Positions 1-8,747 of a DNA stretch of 64,000 nucleotides are shown here, piece after piece. Both the position numbers and the translations under genes were made by a program. Source of the stretch: Pseudobutyrivibrio sp. YE44 (lineage in GTDB: Bacteria; Bacillota; Clostridia; Lachnospirales; Lachnospiraceae); contig NZ_FMXT01000013.1 in the NCBI RefSeq assembly GCF_900104335.1, positions 1-64,000 on the forward strand. The letters run 5' to 3'. How positions within the stretch are numbered: position 1 is the first letter of the stretch; every line of letters begins with the position of its first letter. Under the pieces are notes generated by a model. That model had not been told where the DNA came from. It saw only the letters and a program-made list of their open reading frames with translations, and did no database searches.

Positions 1-386
1 TGTGAGTGTTCTTTCAATTCGTTGCACTTTTATCGCTACAGTATGTACTGCTCAGACACACACTATTTTCAGTAGTGCTCCCCCTCAGGGTATATAACTA
101 TCAGTTGCTGGAATTTGAAGTGCGCTTAGTAAAATAAAAAGCAGGTTTTGAATGTATAGGCAGCAGCCGCTAGGACGACGGCTGCAGTGGTCACTTGAGA
201 CACGATGTTGAATGTGCCACGGTGACTATACATACAAAACCTGCTTTTTTAATTTTACTTAGCAAACGGAGTATGGAAGCAACTGATAGTTATATACCCT
301 GAGGGGGAGCATTATTTAAACCTACAAGTGTCTGAGCAGTACCTACAGTAGCTTCAAAGTGCAACACCAATGAAAGTACACTCACA
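1..386. repeat. Long imperfect inverted repeat (foldback element)
   Basis: The left arm (about 1-160) is matched by the reverse complement of the right arm (about 225-386) over its whole length. The best block is 34 identical bases around the CCCCCTCAGGG core (left about 81-114, right about 277-311). The unpaired centre (160-225) has a small hairpin of its own (GCAGCCG/CGGCTGC). The arms differ by scattered substitutions and small indels. The left arm begins at base 1, so the element may extend outside the window. No transposase or ORF is inside. It could be a MITE-like element or template a very long RNA hairpin. Confidence 0.85.
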
Positions 387-389
387 AAA

Positions 390-606
390 GCTCAAATTGC
401 AGGAATAAGAAAATCTAGTATTTTGCTCAAATGATGTCCGTAGGTGCACGGTGCTGGTCTGGGCGGTGGCCCGAGGGGCAAGGGCAGTGGGGCAACAATA
501 ACAAGGGAGATGTGTTGGGAGGTGGGCAGGGGACGGCTTGATGTGTGGTGGGAAAGCGAGGCCGCAAAATAAATGTAACGAATGGGGGCGAATCGCCACA
601 GATTCG
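390..606. other. G-rich intergenic stretch, no gene seen
   Basis: Between the foldback element and the first gene the + strand is unusually G-rich for this genome, with many GGG/GGGG runs at about 460-590. Four G-tracts at about 506-534 are spaced closely enough to make a G-quadruplex possible. A small hairpin (CGAATC/GATTCG, 589-606) followed by GGG and T5 resembles a weak terminator. I see no convincing coding region; the long minus-strand open frame here is low complexity and has no ribosome binding site. Confidence 0.5.
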
Positions 607-619
607 GGGTTTTTGGGAG

Positions 620-647
620 TTACATTGTGAGGAAGATATGCTAAAAT
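620..647 (+). promoter_or_regulatory. Probable promoter of the yhaO-yhaN pair
   Basis: TTACAT (620-625), 16 bases, then TAAAAT (642-647) preceded by TG one base upstream, an extended -10 element. It lies about 40 bases upstream of the first start codon. Confidence 0.5.
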
Positions 648-686
648 GAGATTAATTATGGGAGTAATAATTGTTAGGGAGAATGT

Positions 687-1772
687 ATGCGAATAATTCA
701 TTGTGCAGACCTGCACTTAGATTCCAAAATGGAGAGCAATTTAGATAAAGATCAGGCTATTCTTAGGCGTTCGGAGCTTATTGAGACTTACGAGCGTATG
801 GTGGACTATGCCGTTTCGAACCAGGTTCGCGCCATTTTGATTGCAGGTGATTTATTTGATAAAACCCATATTCGTAAGGAAATAAAGAAACGTGTCGTTG
901 AGCAGATAGTGGCTCACCCAGAGATTGATTTCTATTATCTCAAGGGAAACCATGACCGCCAGGATTTTATGGAGGAAGGTATCGACACTATTCCTGAGAA
1001 TTTTCATATGTTTACAGACGAGGGATGGACTAGCTACACTCTTGAGGATGTTGTTATTACAGGTATTGAGATTAATGCTTCTAATTCGTCTACAGTGGCT
1101 CAGCGTCTTGTATTAGATTCTGCTGCCACAAATATCGTTATGCTTCATGGCCAGCAGTCTGACTATGATGGCAAGGATGGTGCGGAGATTGTAAACACCA
1201 CAGCTCTTAAGGGAAAGTTTATCGATTATTTGGCCTTGGGTCATGTTCATAAGTATATCCACGAGCAGTTGGATGAAAGAGGCGTGTTTTGCTATCCAGG
1301 TTGCTTGGAGGGCAGAGGCTTTGATGAGACAGGTGACAAGGGCTTTGTTATGCTTGAAATTGAGGATGGCAAGATTGAGGGAGAATTTATTCCTTTTGCC
1401 AAGCGTCGCCTCCATGAGATAGAGGTGCCAGTTAAGGCTGAAATGGATATTCAGGCTGTTATTAATAAGGCAAAGCGCTATCTTGACGATGTGGATCCAC
1501 AGGATTTAATTAAGTTTATCATTACTGGAGAGCGTGACTTGGATGATGAGCTGGATATTCCTAGATTTGTTAGATATTTTGAGCCAAAGTTCTTCTTCGT
1601 AAAGTGCTATGATCGCACAAAGACTTTGGTAGATTACGATAGCTTCCAGTATGACAAGTCTCTTAAGGGAGAGTTTGTCCGTTTGGTGCAGTCTCAGGAT
1701 ATGGATGAGGATGAAAAGGCCAAGATTATCGAGCTTGGTATTAGAGCCATTATGGGGGAGGATATAGAATGA
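687..1772 (+). CDS. YhaO/SbcD-like metallophosphoesterase (DNA repair exonuclease subunit)
   Basis: A 361-residue calcineurin-fold phosphoesterase. Metal-binding motifs appear in the right order: DLHLD near residue 8, AGDLFD near 55, GNHDR near 87, MLHGQ near 153 and LGHVHK near 185. That matches the Mre11/SbcD/YhaO nuclease family, which cuts DNA ends together with an SMC-like ATPase. The start is the ATG at 687, preceded by AGGGAGA. The stop overlaps the next start by 4 bases (ATGA), so the two proteins are translationally coupled and probably form one complex. Length and the YhaN-type partner favour YhaO over classical SbcD. Substrate is inferred from family only. Confidence 0.88.
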   Translation: MRIIHCADLHLDSKMESNLDKDQAILRRSELIETYERMVDYAVSNQVRAILIAGDLFDKTHIRKEIKKRVVEQIVAHPEIDFYYLKGNHDRQDFMEEGIDTIPENFHMFTDEGWTSYTLEDVVITGIEINASNSSTVAQRLVLDSAATNIVMLHGQQSDYDGKDGAEIVNTTALKGKFIDYLALGHVHKYIHEQLDERGVFCYPGCLEGRGFDETGDKGFVMLEIEDGKIEGEFIPFAKRRLHEIEVPVKAEMDIQAVINKAKRYLDDVDPQDLIKFIITGERDLDDELDIPRFVRYFEPKFFFVKCYDRTKTLVDYDSFQYDKSLKGEFVRLVQSQDMDEDEKAKIIELGIRAIMGEDIE

Positions 1773-4441
1773 AGTTAATATCGTGCTATATTGCCCATTT
1801 TGGCAAGATAGATAATTTTTCATATGATTTCAATGAAGGGTTCAACTCAATCCTTCAGGAAAACGGCTGGGGAAAAACCACCTTTTCAGTATTCATGAAG
1901 GCTATGTTTTATGGCCTTGAATATTCTCCAAACACAAAGAAAAAGCTTTTAGAGCGCAACCATTATCTTCCATGGGATGGAAGCAAGTGTGGTGGAAATA
2001 TTGTCTTTGTTACAAAGGGCAAAGAATATCGCATTGAGCGTACCTTTGGCCAAACGGACAAGGATGATACCTTTGCCTTGTATGATAATGTGACAGGGTT
2101 ATTGTCCCAGGATTACACAGAAAATATTGGTGAAGAGCTTTTCAGGGTAGATAGAGATTCCTTTGAGAAGAGTGTATATATTCCACAGCTTTCTCTTGGT
2201 ACAGCCATGACAGATTCCCTTAATGCAAAGATGGGAGATTTGGCATCGGCTAAGGATGATATCAGCAATTTTGATGTGGCATTAAAGAGCGTAAAGGATG
2301 CCAGAACTGAATATACCAGAAACAGTAAGATTAATCCTGGTAAGCTTGTGGCTATCAAGACAGAGATTAACAAATGTAAGGAAGAATACGAAAAACTTCC
2401 TGCTATAGAGGAAAGCGCTGAGGCAATGAGCTGTCTGGTGGAAGAAAAGCAGGCAACCTTAGACAAGCTTAGCGCAGATAAGATTAAACTGGCAGAAACT
2501 ATTCAGCTTCAAAGTAAAAGGGAGCAGGAGCTTGGTGCTTACAAGCTTCACAAGGAAAATCTCAAGCAGGAGCAGGAAAAGATTGCCAGTCTGGAAGAGT
2601 TCTTTAAGGCAGGTCTTCCATCGGATGATGAGCTGGCAATTTTAGAGCAGACAGAGCGTGATCTTTCCGTTCACGAACGTGCTATAAAGGTTCTTACTGA
2701 GGAGCGTGAGAAAGAGGGAGAGGTTTTTGAAAAGCCTTTCGAGACACGTATTCCAGATGAGACAGAATTTGCCATGTGGAATAAAATGGCAGCAAACCTT
2801 TCAGAGCTTAGAGCCAAGGCTGAGCATTCAAAGCTTTCAGAAGAGTCCACTCGTCAGCTGACAGAGCTGAAATTCTTCTTTGACAAGCTTGTGCCAAGTG
2901 ATGAGCAACTTGCTCATATCGAGCGTCAGACCACTCTTATCACAGGCCTCGAGGCCAAGGTGGATCAGAGCAATGAAAGACTTATAACCCTTGTGGCAGA
3001 AAGAGATGCCGAGGAAAAGCACAGTAGAGATAAAAGCATTTCCGTATGGCATATTCTTGGCACAATTCTCCTTGTTATATTTATTTTGACAGGAGTTGTG
3101 TTTGCCCAGTACATGGATGATTATATTGGCAGGTTTATCGAGATTGGCAGCTTTATTGCCATTGGCATAGATTTAGTACTTCTTGCCATCAGTGGCAGAA
3201 GAGCAAGAGTGAAGAAGTTGAATGCTCAGGCAGAATTTGCAGAGCGTATTTCCGAGGAAGAAAGTGCTCTTGAAATCAGCCGCTTAGAGCTTAGAGAGCT
3301 TCAGGAGGAATGTGAGGAATTCCTTTCAAACTTCCTTCTGACAAGAGCATCCACCATGCAGGAGAATGTCTACGAAATCAGACGTAAGCTTGATCAGTAT
3401 AGACATCTTCTTGAGGAGGAAATGTCACGCCATCAGGAGGCTGAGGGCACTTTGGATGAGTTGGCAGATTTACAGCTGGAGCTTTACACAAAGATTCAGC
3501 CGTTTGCTTCGGCTTATGGTATCAATCTTTATGACATGGGTGGTGAGTACGAGTTCCTTGCACAGTTGAAAAAGGATGCTGATAAGTACATTGACTTCCT
3601 GGCAAAATCCGAAGAAATCGCCAGACATTCAATTACAATCACTACCATGACCAAGGACATTAACAACATTCTTGCCCAGTTCCCTCTTGATGAAAGTCTT
3701 GACCGTGCTGAAAAGGTTCAGGATATTGGCATTAAGAAACGTGAATACTTGTCTATGAACGAGCGAATAAATAAGCTGAAGGATGATATTCATAAGTTTG
3801 AAGCTGAGTATGATGTAAATGAAAATGTTCAGTCTGTGGATGATTTGCAGCAACAGCAAATTCTCTTAGATGAACAGATTATGGATATTAATCGTCAGAT
3901 TATGCAGGAAAAGGAAAACCTTTCTGCAACCCTAGAGGATGTTGAACGTCTTTCTGATATTTCTGAGCAAATTGAGCGCTTAGAGTATCAGGAGAAGGAA
4001 TATAAGAAAAACGCTGAGATTCTTTCAAAAACAGAAGATTTCCTTCAGCGTGCAAGAGAAAGCTTTCTTTCAAAATATATGCAGCCATTACAGAATGGCT
4101 TACACAAGTATCTTGGGCTTATTGACGGCCCAGATGGCACAAACTCAGGATATTCCATCGAAGATTTTGAGCTTGATATGGATTTGAACATTAAGCTTTC
4201 TTATTCAGGTAGCACCAAGAGCGGAGAGTATCTTTCACAAGGATATCAGGATTTGGTAGCCCTTTGTTCTAGACTTGCCCTTGTAGATGTGCTTTATCCT
4301 GATGAAAAGCCAATTCTTATCTTGGATGATCCATTTACAAACCTTGATGAGAAAAAAATAAAGGAGTCACTAAAGCTCCTTAACAAAATCGCAACTGAGC
4401 GCCAAACCATATACTTTACCTGTCACGAAAGCCGTTTATAA
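1769..4441 (+). CDS. YhaN-like SMC/Rad50-type ATPase with central membrane hairpin
   Basis: An 890-residue protein with split ATPase halves around long coiled coils, the plan of SbcC/Rad50/YhaN. The N-terminal P-loop reads QENGWGKTT, so the usual first Gly is Gln. The C-terminal half has a signature-like LSQGYQDLVALCSRLAL segment and Walker B PILILDDPF followed by the D-loop TNLDEKK. The centre has two hydrophobic segments (about residues 427-450 and 457-475), as in membrane-associated YhaN, rather than the zinc hook of SbcC. It overlaps the phosphoesterase gene by 4 bases. The predicted role is ATP-driven DNA end processing near the membrane. No other gene follows in this operon. Confidence 0.85.
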   Translation: MKLISCYIAHFGKIDNFSYDFNEGFNSILQENGWGKTTFSVFMKAMFYGLEYSPNTKKKLLERNHYLPWDGSKCGGNIVFVTKGKEYRIERTFGQTDKDDTFALYDNVTGLLSQDYTENIGEELFRVDRDSFEKSVYIPQLSLGTAMTDSLNAKMGDLASAKDDISNFDVALKSVKDARTEYTRNSKINPGKLVAIKTEINKCKEEYEKLPAIEESAEAMSCLVEEKQATLDKLSADKIKLAETIQLQSKREQELGAYKLHKENLKQEQEKIASLEEFFKAGLPSDDELAILEQTERDLSVHERAIKVLTEEREKEGEVFEKPFETRIPDETEFAMWNKMAANLSELRAKAEHSKLSEESTRQLTELKFFFDKLVPSDEQLAHIERQTTLITGLEAKVDQSNERLITLVAERDAEEKHSRDKSISVWHILGTILLVIFILTGVVFAQYMDDYIGRFIEIGSFIAIGIDLVLLAISGRRARVKKLNAQAEFAERISEEESALEISRLELRELQEECEEFLSNFLLTRASTMQENVYEIRRKLDQYRHLLEEEMSRHQEAEGTLDELADLQLELYTKIQPFASAYGINLYDMGGEYEFLAQLKKDADKYIDFLAKSEEIARHSITITTMTKDINNILAQFPLDESLDRAEKVQDIGIKKREYLSMNERINKLKDDIHKFEAEYDVNENVQSVDDLQQQQILLDEQIMDINRQIMQEKENLSATLEDVERLSDISEQIERLEYQEKEYKKNAEILSKTEDFLQRARESFLSKYMQPLQNGLHKYLGLIDGPDGTNSGYSIEDFELDMDLNIKLSYSGSTKSGEYLSQGYQDLVALCSRLALVDVLYPDEKPILILDDPFTNLDEKKIKESLKLLNKIATERQTIYFTCHESRL

Positions 4442-4490
4442 GGTTAGGCGTGACACTCGTATCTGCTGAGCAGATAGGTGATAAAAAGGA

Positions 4491-4585
4491 AAAGCTGGTA
4501 GGCATCAAGCTCATAAATGTCTTCTTTGAAGCTTTCTATAGCTGAAAGGAAGATATTTATGGCTTGTAGCCGTGACCAGCTTTTT
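4491..4585 (+). ncRNA. Dispersed structured element, copy A (possible terminator)
   Basis: A long hairpin: AAAGCTGGT pairs with ACCAGCTTT, CAAGC with GCTTG, and CATAAATGTCTTC with GAAGATATTTATG (one G-U pair), with a short apical stem. It ends in T5, so at this site it can also act as the terminator of the yhaN transcript. The same architecture recurs at 23733-23820 and 29782-29865 with compensatory base changes. I do not recognise it as a named RNA family. Confidence 0.65.
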
Positions 4586-4631
4586 ATTATACGTATATTT
4601 ACTTTGCGACAGGTAAGCGTTACGACTTCGC

Positions 4632-4904
4632 CTAGTGTAGTCTGTTATCGCGATATTCCAGATGACCCTCACTTATCCACTCGTGGATAATGGTTTTATC
4701 GATTCCCATGGCTTCCGCCAGAATCATTTCGTTTACGTATTCGTTTTCGTTTATAAAATCCTTAACCTTTGGGAACAGTTCCTTTTTCATGCATTCTCTA
4801 CATTGGTCATAAGGAGAGCTTATAGGTATACGACAGCCGCACCTAGAGCAGTGCCTTGTCATAGGTTCCTGTTTATTTAGAAAATCTGCGTTTGAATGTG
4901 TCAT
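4632..4904 (-). CDS. Small zinc-ribbon / helix-turn-helix protein
   Basis: A 90-residue protein. Residues about 18-40 hold four cysteines in two pairs (CSRCGC and CRECMKK), a zinc ribbon. The C-terminal half (about 50-85, EMILAEAMGIDKTIIHEWISEG) resembles a MerR-type helix-turn-helix. This arrangement is reminiscent of the YvyF family of flagellar-regulon proteins, but no flagellar gene is nearby, so that name is not used. A good AAGGAGA site precedes the ATG at 4904. It is divergent from nothing and stands alone between the yhaN end and murD. Role: probably DNA or RNA binding. Confidence 0.6.
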   Translation of the reverse strand: MTHSNADFLNKQEPMTRHCSRCGCRIPISSPYDQCRECMKKELFPKVKDFINENEYVNEMILAEAMGIDKTIIHEWISEGHLEYRDNRLH

Positions 4905-4952
4905 ATAAAGTCTCCTTTACATCTTATACACAAAAACGAATCGCTAAATCTA

Positions 4953-6242
4953 TTATAGTCCTATTTGCTGTTTGAAAAAGTCTCCACGTTCCTCAAAGTT
5001 TTTAAATACACCGTAGCTAGCAGCTGCAGGAGAAAGGATAACTGCTGTACCCTTGCTGGCATTTTCCTTAACATACGTGCAGGCATCTGCCAGTTCCTTT
5101 ATGTAGTGAACATGCTCCATAAATTCTGGTGTAGCAACAGCCTGAAGCTTTTCTAAAAGCACCTTGCCGCTGTCATACATAAGAATAATGTGCTCTAAAT
5201 TGCGAGTCTGTAAAAATTCTACAAGTGGGTCGTAGTCGATTCCTCTATCCATACCACCTAAAAGAATTGTGCCAGCGTTTGGAATAGCCTTAATTGCACT
5301 GATTGCTGACTCAACTGTGGTAGAAATAGAATCATCGTAATAATCCACTTCATCAAGCTTTCCAAGATACTGAAGTCTGTGAGCCAATGTCTTGAAGCTT
5401 GAAAGAGCCTTCATGAAATCTTCATCGCTGATATCGTAGCGACGACAAACGTCATAAACAAAGGCTGTGTTGAAGAGGTTGTGGGTACCACGTAGTGTGA
5501 CACCATCTATATCCTCGAAGGAGCTAAAAGGTAAGTCTCCTGTTTTAACCTTAATTACGCAAGCCTTGCATTCACCAGGTGTTGGCAAGAAGTCTGGATT
5601 GCAGAAAAGGAAATCACAATAACCCTGATTGCGATATATGTTTTTCTTTGCGTTCCAGTATTTTTCTACAGAGCCATAGTGATCTAAGTGGTCTTCGTAG
5701 AGGTTTAAAAGGATGGCCTTAGATGGAGCAAACTTTGCATATTCCAACTGGTGGCAAGAAAGCTCAAACACGATGATTGTACGTGGATGAATACGGTCTG
5801 TGATATCGAAGATAGGAAGACCAATGTTGCCGCCAAAGAGAACATCCTTACCGCACTCTTTAAGTATATGATATAAAAGTGAAGATGTTGTGGATTTGCC
5901 CTTTGTTCCTGTAATTCCGATGGTCTGTGCACCGTAAACCTCAAGGAAAAGATCTGCCTGGCAAGTAATACGACAATTGTATTCCTTGATATCCTTTGGC
6001 AAAACAATGCCTGGGCTTTTGAAAACTACGTCATATTCGTTAAGGCAATCCAAGTATCCTTCACCTGTGATTACCTTGTGGCTGGCTGTCAAATCTGAAG
6101 TGACAGCATTTGCATCTGCAATATCAAGGCAAGCATAGCCACCAACTGATGTAACCATTCTAAAGCTTGACTGACCTTCGCGGCCGAAGCCTAAAATTAA
6201 AACCTTTTTATCTTTAACTAAATTTCTAATTGTTTCCTTCAT
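4953..6242 (-). CDS. murD2: MurD-type UDP-MurNAc-L-Ala glutamate ligase, probably MurD2
   Basis: A 429-residue Mur ligase: Rossmann-like N-terminal part (KVLILGFGREG), ATP loop TGTKGKSTT at 111-119, central motif NLYEDHLDHYGS and a C-terminal domain with the LLGGMDRGIDY segment. It adds glutamate to UDP-MurNAc-alanine in the cytoplasm. Ordinary MurD uses D-Glu. Here the gene overlaps an upstream MurL-like epimerase gene by 17 bases, and in Xanthomonas the MurD partner of MurL (MurD2) adds L-Glu, which MurL then inverts. The MurD2 assignment is inferred from this linkage; the ligase fold itself is certain. Confidence 0.8.
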   Translation of the reverse strand: MKETIRNLVKDKKVLILGFGREGQSSFRMVTSVGGYACLDIADANAVTSDLTASHKVITGEGYLDCLNEYDVVFKSPGIVLPKDIKEYNCRITCQADLFLEVYGAQTIGITGTKGKSTTSSLLYHILKECGKDVLFGGNIGLPIFDITDRIHPRTIIVFELSCHQLEYAKFAPSKAILLNLYEDHLDHYGSVEKYWNAKKNIYRNQGYCDFLFCNPDFLPTPGECKACVIKVKTGDLPFSSFEDIDGVTLRGTHNLFNTAFVYDVCRRYDISDEDFMKALSSFKTLAHRLQYLGKLDEVDYYDDSISTTVESAISAIKAIPNAGTILLGGMDRGIDYDPLVEFLQTRNLEHIILMYDSGKVLLEKLQAVATPEFMEHVHYIKELADACTYVKENASKGTAVILSPAAASYGVFKNFEERGDFFKQQIGL

Positions 6243-7623
6243 TTGTTAGTGCGTCCTTAATTATTTTTTCGAAGAATTCATCCAAAGCATGCTCGTAGGC
6301 ATACTGCTTTTTGAATGTTTCAAATGGAATGGCAGGAACTACTGCCGAATCCTGATAGTGCATTAAAAGCTTTGGAAGTGGAAGCTGAGAAGCTGCATAT
6401 TTGCTGATGGCTTCAGTGATGGCTGCATTAACTTCATCACGACTACCTACGCATTCGAATGGCTTTTCTGGCAAGATACCACAAAGCTTATCGAAGTCTT
6501 CCATTAGTGTTTCATCCTCAAAAAGTCTCTTTCCAAAGATGGCGTCAAGCTCCTCTACAGAAAGGAATGGAGACAGGATGATGTAAACAAAGAGACACTT
6601 TGGACAGTGTCCACACCAAATATCCTGCTTGCTACCAACGTTGCAGCTCTTGAAGATGCCATGATATTTTTTGAAACGAGAGAAAAGCATGGCAATCTGT
6701 AGCTCTGAAAGTGGGCGCAGGAAGCTGAAGTAGTAAACTCCTGAGCCGATAAAGTTTCTCTCGTAACGTCTAAAGTCAGCCTCGAATTCGAAGCTCTTTG
6801 AATACTGATGATTTACGTAGCTGTCAGCAACGGTGGACTCGTTAGCACTGGATTCGTTTGAAAGGGCAACGAATTGTAAATCGTTGAGATAGCCTGCAAT
6901 AATGCTTGAGAAGGCAACTAAAGCTGAAAATGGTGTGTGACCATTCAAGAAGCCTTTGGCATTTAAATCAAGCATATTTTTATCAAGGGTACGCTTTGCG
7001 TAGATGGTGCGGTCTGTAAGTCCGCCAACCTCAACAGTTGCGTCTGTGGCGCCTCTTGAATTAATTACGTAGCAGTTAACATCGGATTTATCTCTAAGAA
7101 GCTCGATGGAAACAACAGAATCCTTTCCCCCTCCAACTGGAATCATGACACGTGGCTTTTTATTGCCAAGAATTCGTGGACGTTCCTGAGGAGTATTGAT
7201 TGCCCTAGGCTTTTTGTCGCCCTGGCAATTAACAGTCATGAAATCATCGAAATCTTCCTCGATGCCGTTGGTGTAATAAAACTCACCAAGTCCGTTGAAG
7301 TAAAGCTTTTTCCACCAGCCAATCTGTTCTGCGGAAAGCTGTCTACCCTTGATAATAACTGTAGGTGGGCAAGCAATCTTCCAATAGCTAACAAGCTCAA
7401 CCATACCCAGAGAAAATACCATTTCATCAATAAGTTCTTCATCAATGGAATCAACTGGATTGATACGTGGAATGAACCAGGTTGGGTGGAACTCAGAAAG
7501 GCCATCGATAGAAAAATCGAAGGTCATGCTGATGCCCTCATTATTTAAATCATAAGAATATCCCTGATATGTAAAGGTAGGATAATCTTCTCTGCATTTT
7601 TTATAAAAATCTTCTCTGCTCAT
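6226..7623 (-). CDS. murL: MurL-like UDP-MurNAc-L-Ala-L-Glu epimerase
   Basis: A 465-residue protein with a PP-loop ATP site, PVGGGKDS (residues 162-169), and a Cys-rich C-terminal motif CGHCPKC typical of metal binding. Length, the GGGKDS loop and direct linkage to a MurD-type ligase match MurL, which uses ATP and Mg2+ to epimerise the terminal L-Glu of UDP-MurNAc-L-Ala-L-Glu to D-Glu. The product feeds peptidoglycan synthesis without needing glutamate racemase. The ATG at 7623 follows AAAGGAAT; the 3' end overlaps murD2 by 17 bases. The name rests on motif recall and context, so a generic PP-loop protein remains possible. Confidence 0.72.
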   Translation of the reverse strand: MSREDFYKKCREDYPTFTYQGYSYDLNNEGISMTFDFSIDGLSEFHPTWFIPRINPVDSIDEELIDEMVFSLGMVELVSYWKIACPPTVIIKGRQLSAEQIGWWKKLYFNGLGEFYYTNGIEEDFDDFMTVNCQGDKKPRAINTPQERPRILGNKKPRVMIPVGGGKDSVVSIELLRDKSDVNCYVINSRGATDATVEVGGLTDRTIYAKRTLDKNMLDLNAKGFLNGHTPFSALVAFSSIIAGYLNDLQFVALSNESSANESTVADSYVNHQYSKSFEFEADFRRYERNFIGSGVYYFSFLRPLSELQIAMLFSRFKKYHGIFKSCNVGSKQDIWCGHCPKCLFVYIILSPFLSVEELDAIFGKRLFEDETLMEDFDKLCGILPEKPFECVGSRDEVNAAITEAISKYAASQLPLPKLLMHYQDSAVVPAIPFETFKKQYAYEHALDEFFEKIIKDALTNEGNN

Positions 7624-7718
7624 ATAATTCCTTTAAATCGATTTTGTCTTCTTCTATAATTAACTATAAAAGTATATCACAAAAATGTGTTTGTAAAAAT
7701 ATATTTGAGAGGTGCAAA

Positions 7719-8684
7719 ATGCCACACGTTGGAGGCCAGAAGCTAAAGATTATAAATGAATATCAAATTCTTATGGAGGAAAGCGACGAGAAGCATCAAA
7801 TCAATGCCGTTGAGATGACTCGTAGGCTGAAATACAGAGGAATTCCTGCGGAGCGCAAAAGCGTATATAAGGATATGGATACTCTTATGGATGCTGGTGT
7901 GGATGTGGTGAAGGGAGATAAGGGTTACTATATTGCATCCCGTGTCTTCGAATTGGCAGAGTTAAAGCTTCTTGTTGATGCTGTGGGTGCATCGAAGTTT
8001 ATATCTCAGAAGAAAACCAAAGAGCTTGTGGAAAAGATATCAAGTCTTGCCAGTCTAGACGAGGCAGAGCAGCTTGAACGACAGGTAGTGGTGCCAGAGA
8101 AGGCAAAATCTGGAAATGAGAAGATATTTTATTCTATAGATGTGATTTATCAATGCTTGGATAATCATAAACAGCTATCCTTTAAGTATCAGGAATGGAC
8201 ATTGACTAAGGAAATGAAGCCAAGACATGGGGGCAAGGTTTATAAGGTGAGCCCAGCATTCTTGCTTCGGAACGATGAAAATTATTATTTGGTGGCATAT
8301 GACCAGGAAAGTGGTCAGATTCGTCATTACCGAGTGGACAAGATGCTTTCGGCAGAAATGCTTGATGAAGATGGCTTGGGTTCAGAAATAATCGGTTCTT
8401 TAAATCCTCAAGAATATGCCAGACAGCACATTAGCATGTTTGCAGGTCAGGAGCGCACCGTTACAATACGTTTTGCAAAGCACCTTATTGGAGTTGTCTT
8501 AGATAAGTTTGGAACGGAAATAGATATTCGACCAGATGGAGAGGAATACATAAAAGCTCGTATTAATGTGGCAGTTTCGCCACAGCTCTATGGCTGGCTT
8601 ACAGGAATCGGAGCAACAATCTGCTTTCCTCAGCAGGAGGAAGAAAAGTTCAGAGAGTATTTGCAGAGTCTGATTATAGGTTAG
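7719..8684 (+). CDS. WYL-domain transcriptional regulator
   Basis: A 321-residue regulator. Residues about 1-70 form a winged helix (INAVEMTRRLKYRGIPAERKSVYKDMDTL), and the second half is a WYL domain (DNHKQLSFKYQEWT, then YKVSPAFLLRNDENYYLVAYD and a RHYRVDKM segment). WYL domains bind ligands or single-stranded nucleic acid and control stress or metabolic genes. The frame is open upstream to 7644, but ATG 7719 is chosen because GAGAGGTG lies 5 bases before it. It is divergent from murL, so the 95-base gap must carry both promoters. The target genes are not evident. Confidence 0.85.
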   Translation: MPHVGGQKLKIINEYQILMEESDEKHQINAVEMTRRLKYRGIPAERKSVYKDMDTLMDAGVDVVKGDKGYYIASRVFELAELKLLVDAVGASKFISQKKTKELVEKISSLASLDEAEQLERQVVVPEKAKSGNEKIFYSIDVIYQCLDNHKQLSFKYQEWTLTKEMKPRHGGKVYKVSPAFLLRNDENYYLVAYDQESGQIRHYRVDKMLSAEMLDEDGLGSEIIGSLNPQEYARQHISMFAGQERTVTIRFAKHLIGVVLDKFGTEIDIRPDGEEYIKARINVAVSPQLYGWLTGIGATICFPQQEEEKFREYLQSLIIG

Positions 8685-8720
8685 ATTTATAGCTGTTCTT
8701 TGTTTAAACAACAAAATGAT

Positions 8721-8747
8721 AAAAAAATAGGGGCTAAATATAGCCCC
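8721..8747 (-). terminator. Terminator of the SDR gene
   Basis: On the minus strand GGGGCTA-TATT-TAGCCCC is followed by a T-rich run (8727-8721). The stem overlaps the SDR stop codon. Confidence 0.8.

Noticed and set aside
354-716. A 120-codon minus-strand open frame upstream of yhaO
   Set aside because: Low-complexity Pro/His/Thr-rich product from G-rich DNA, overlapping the foldback arm and the yhaO start, with no ribosome site.
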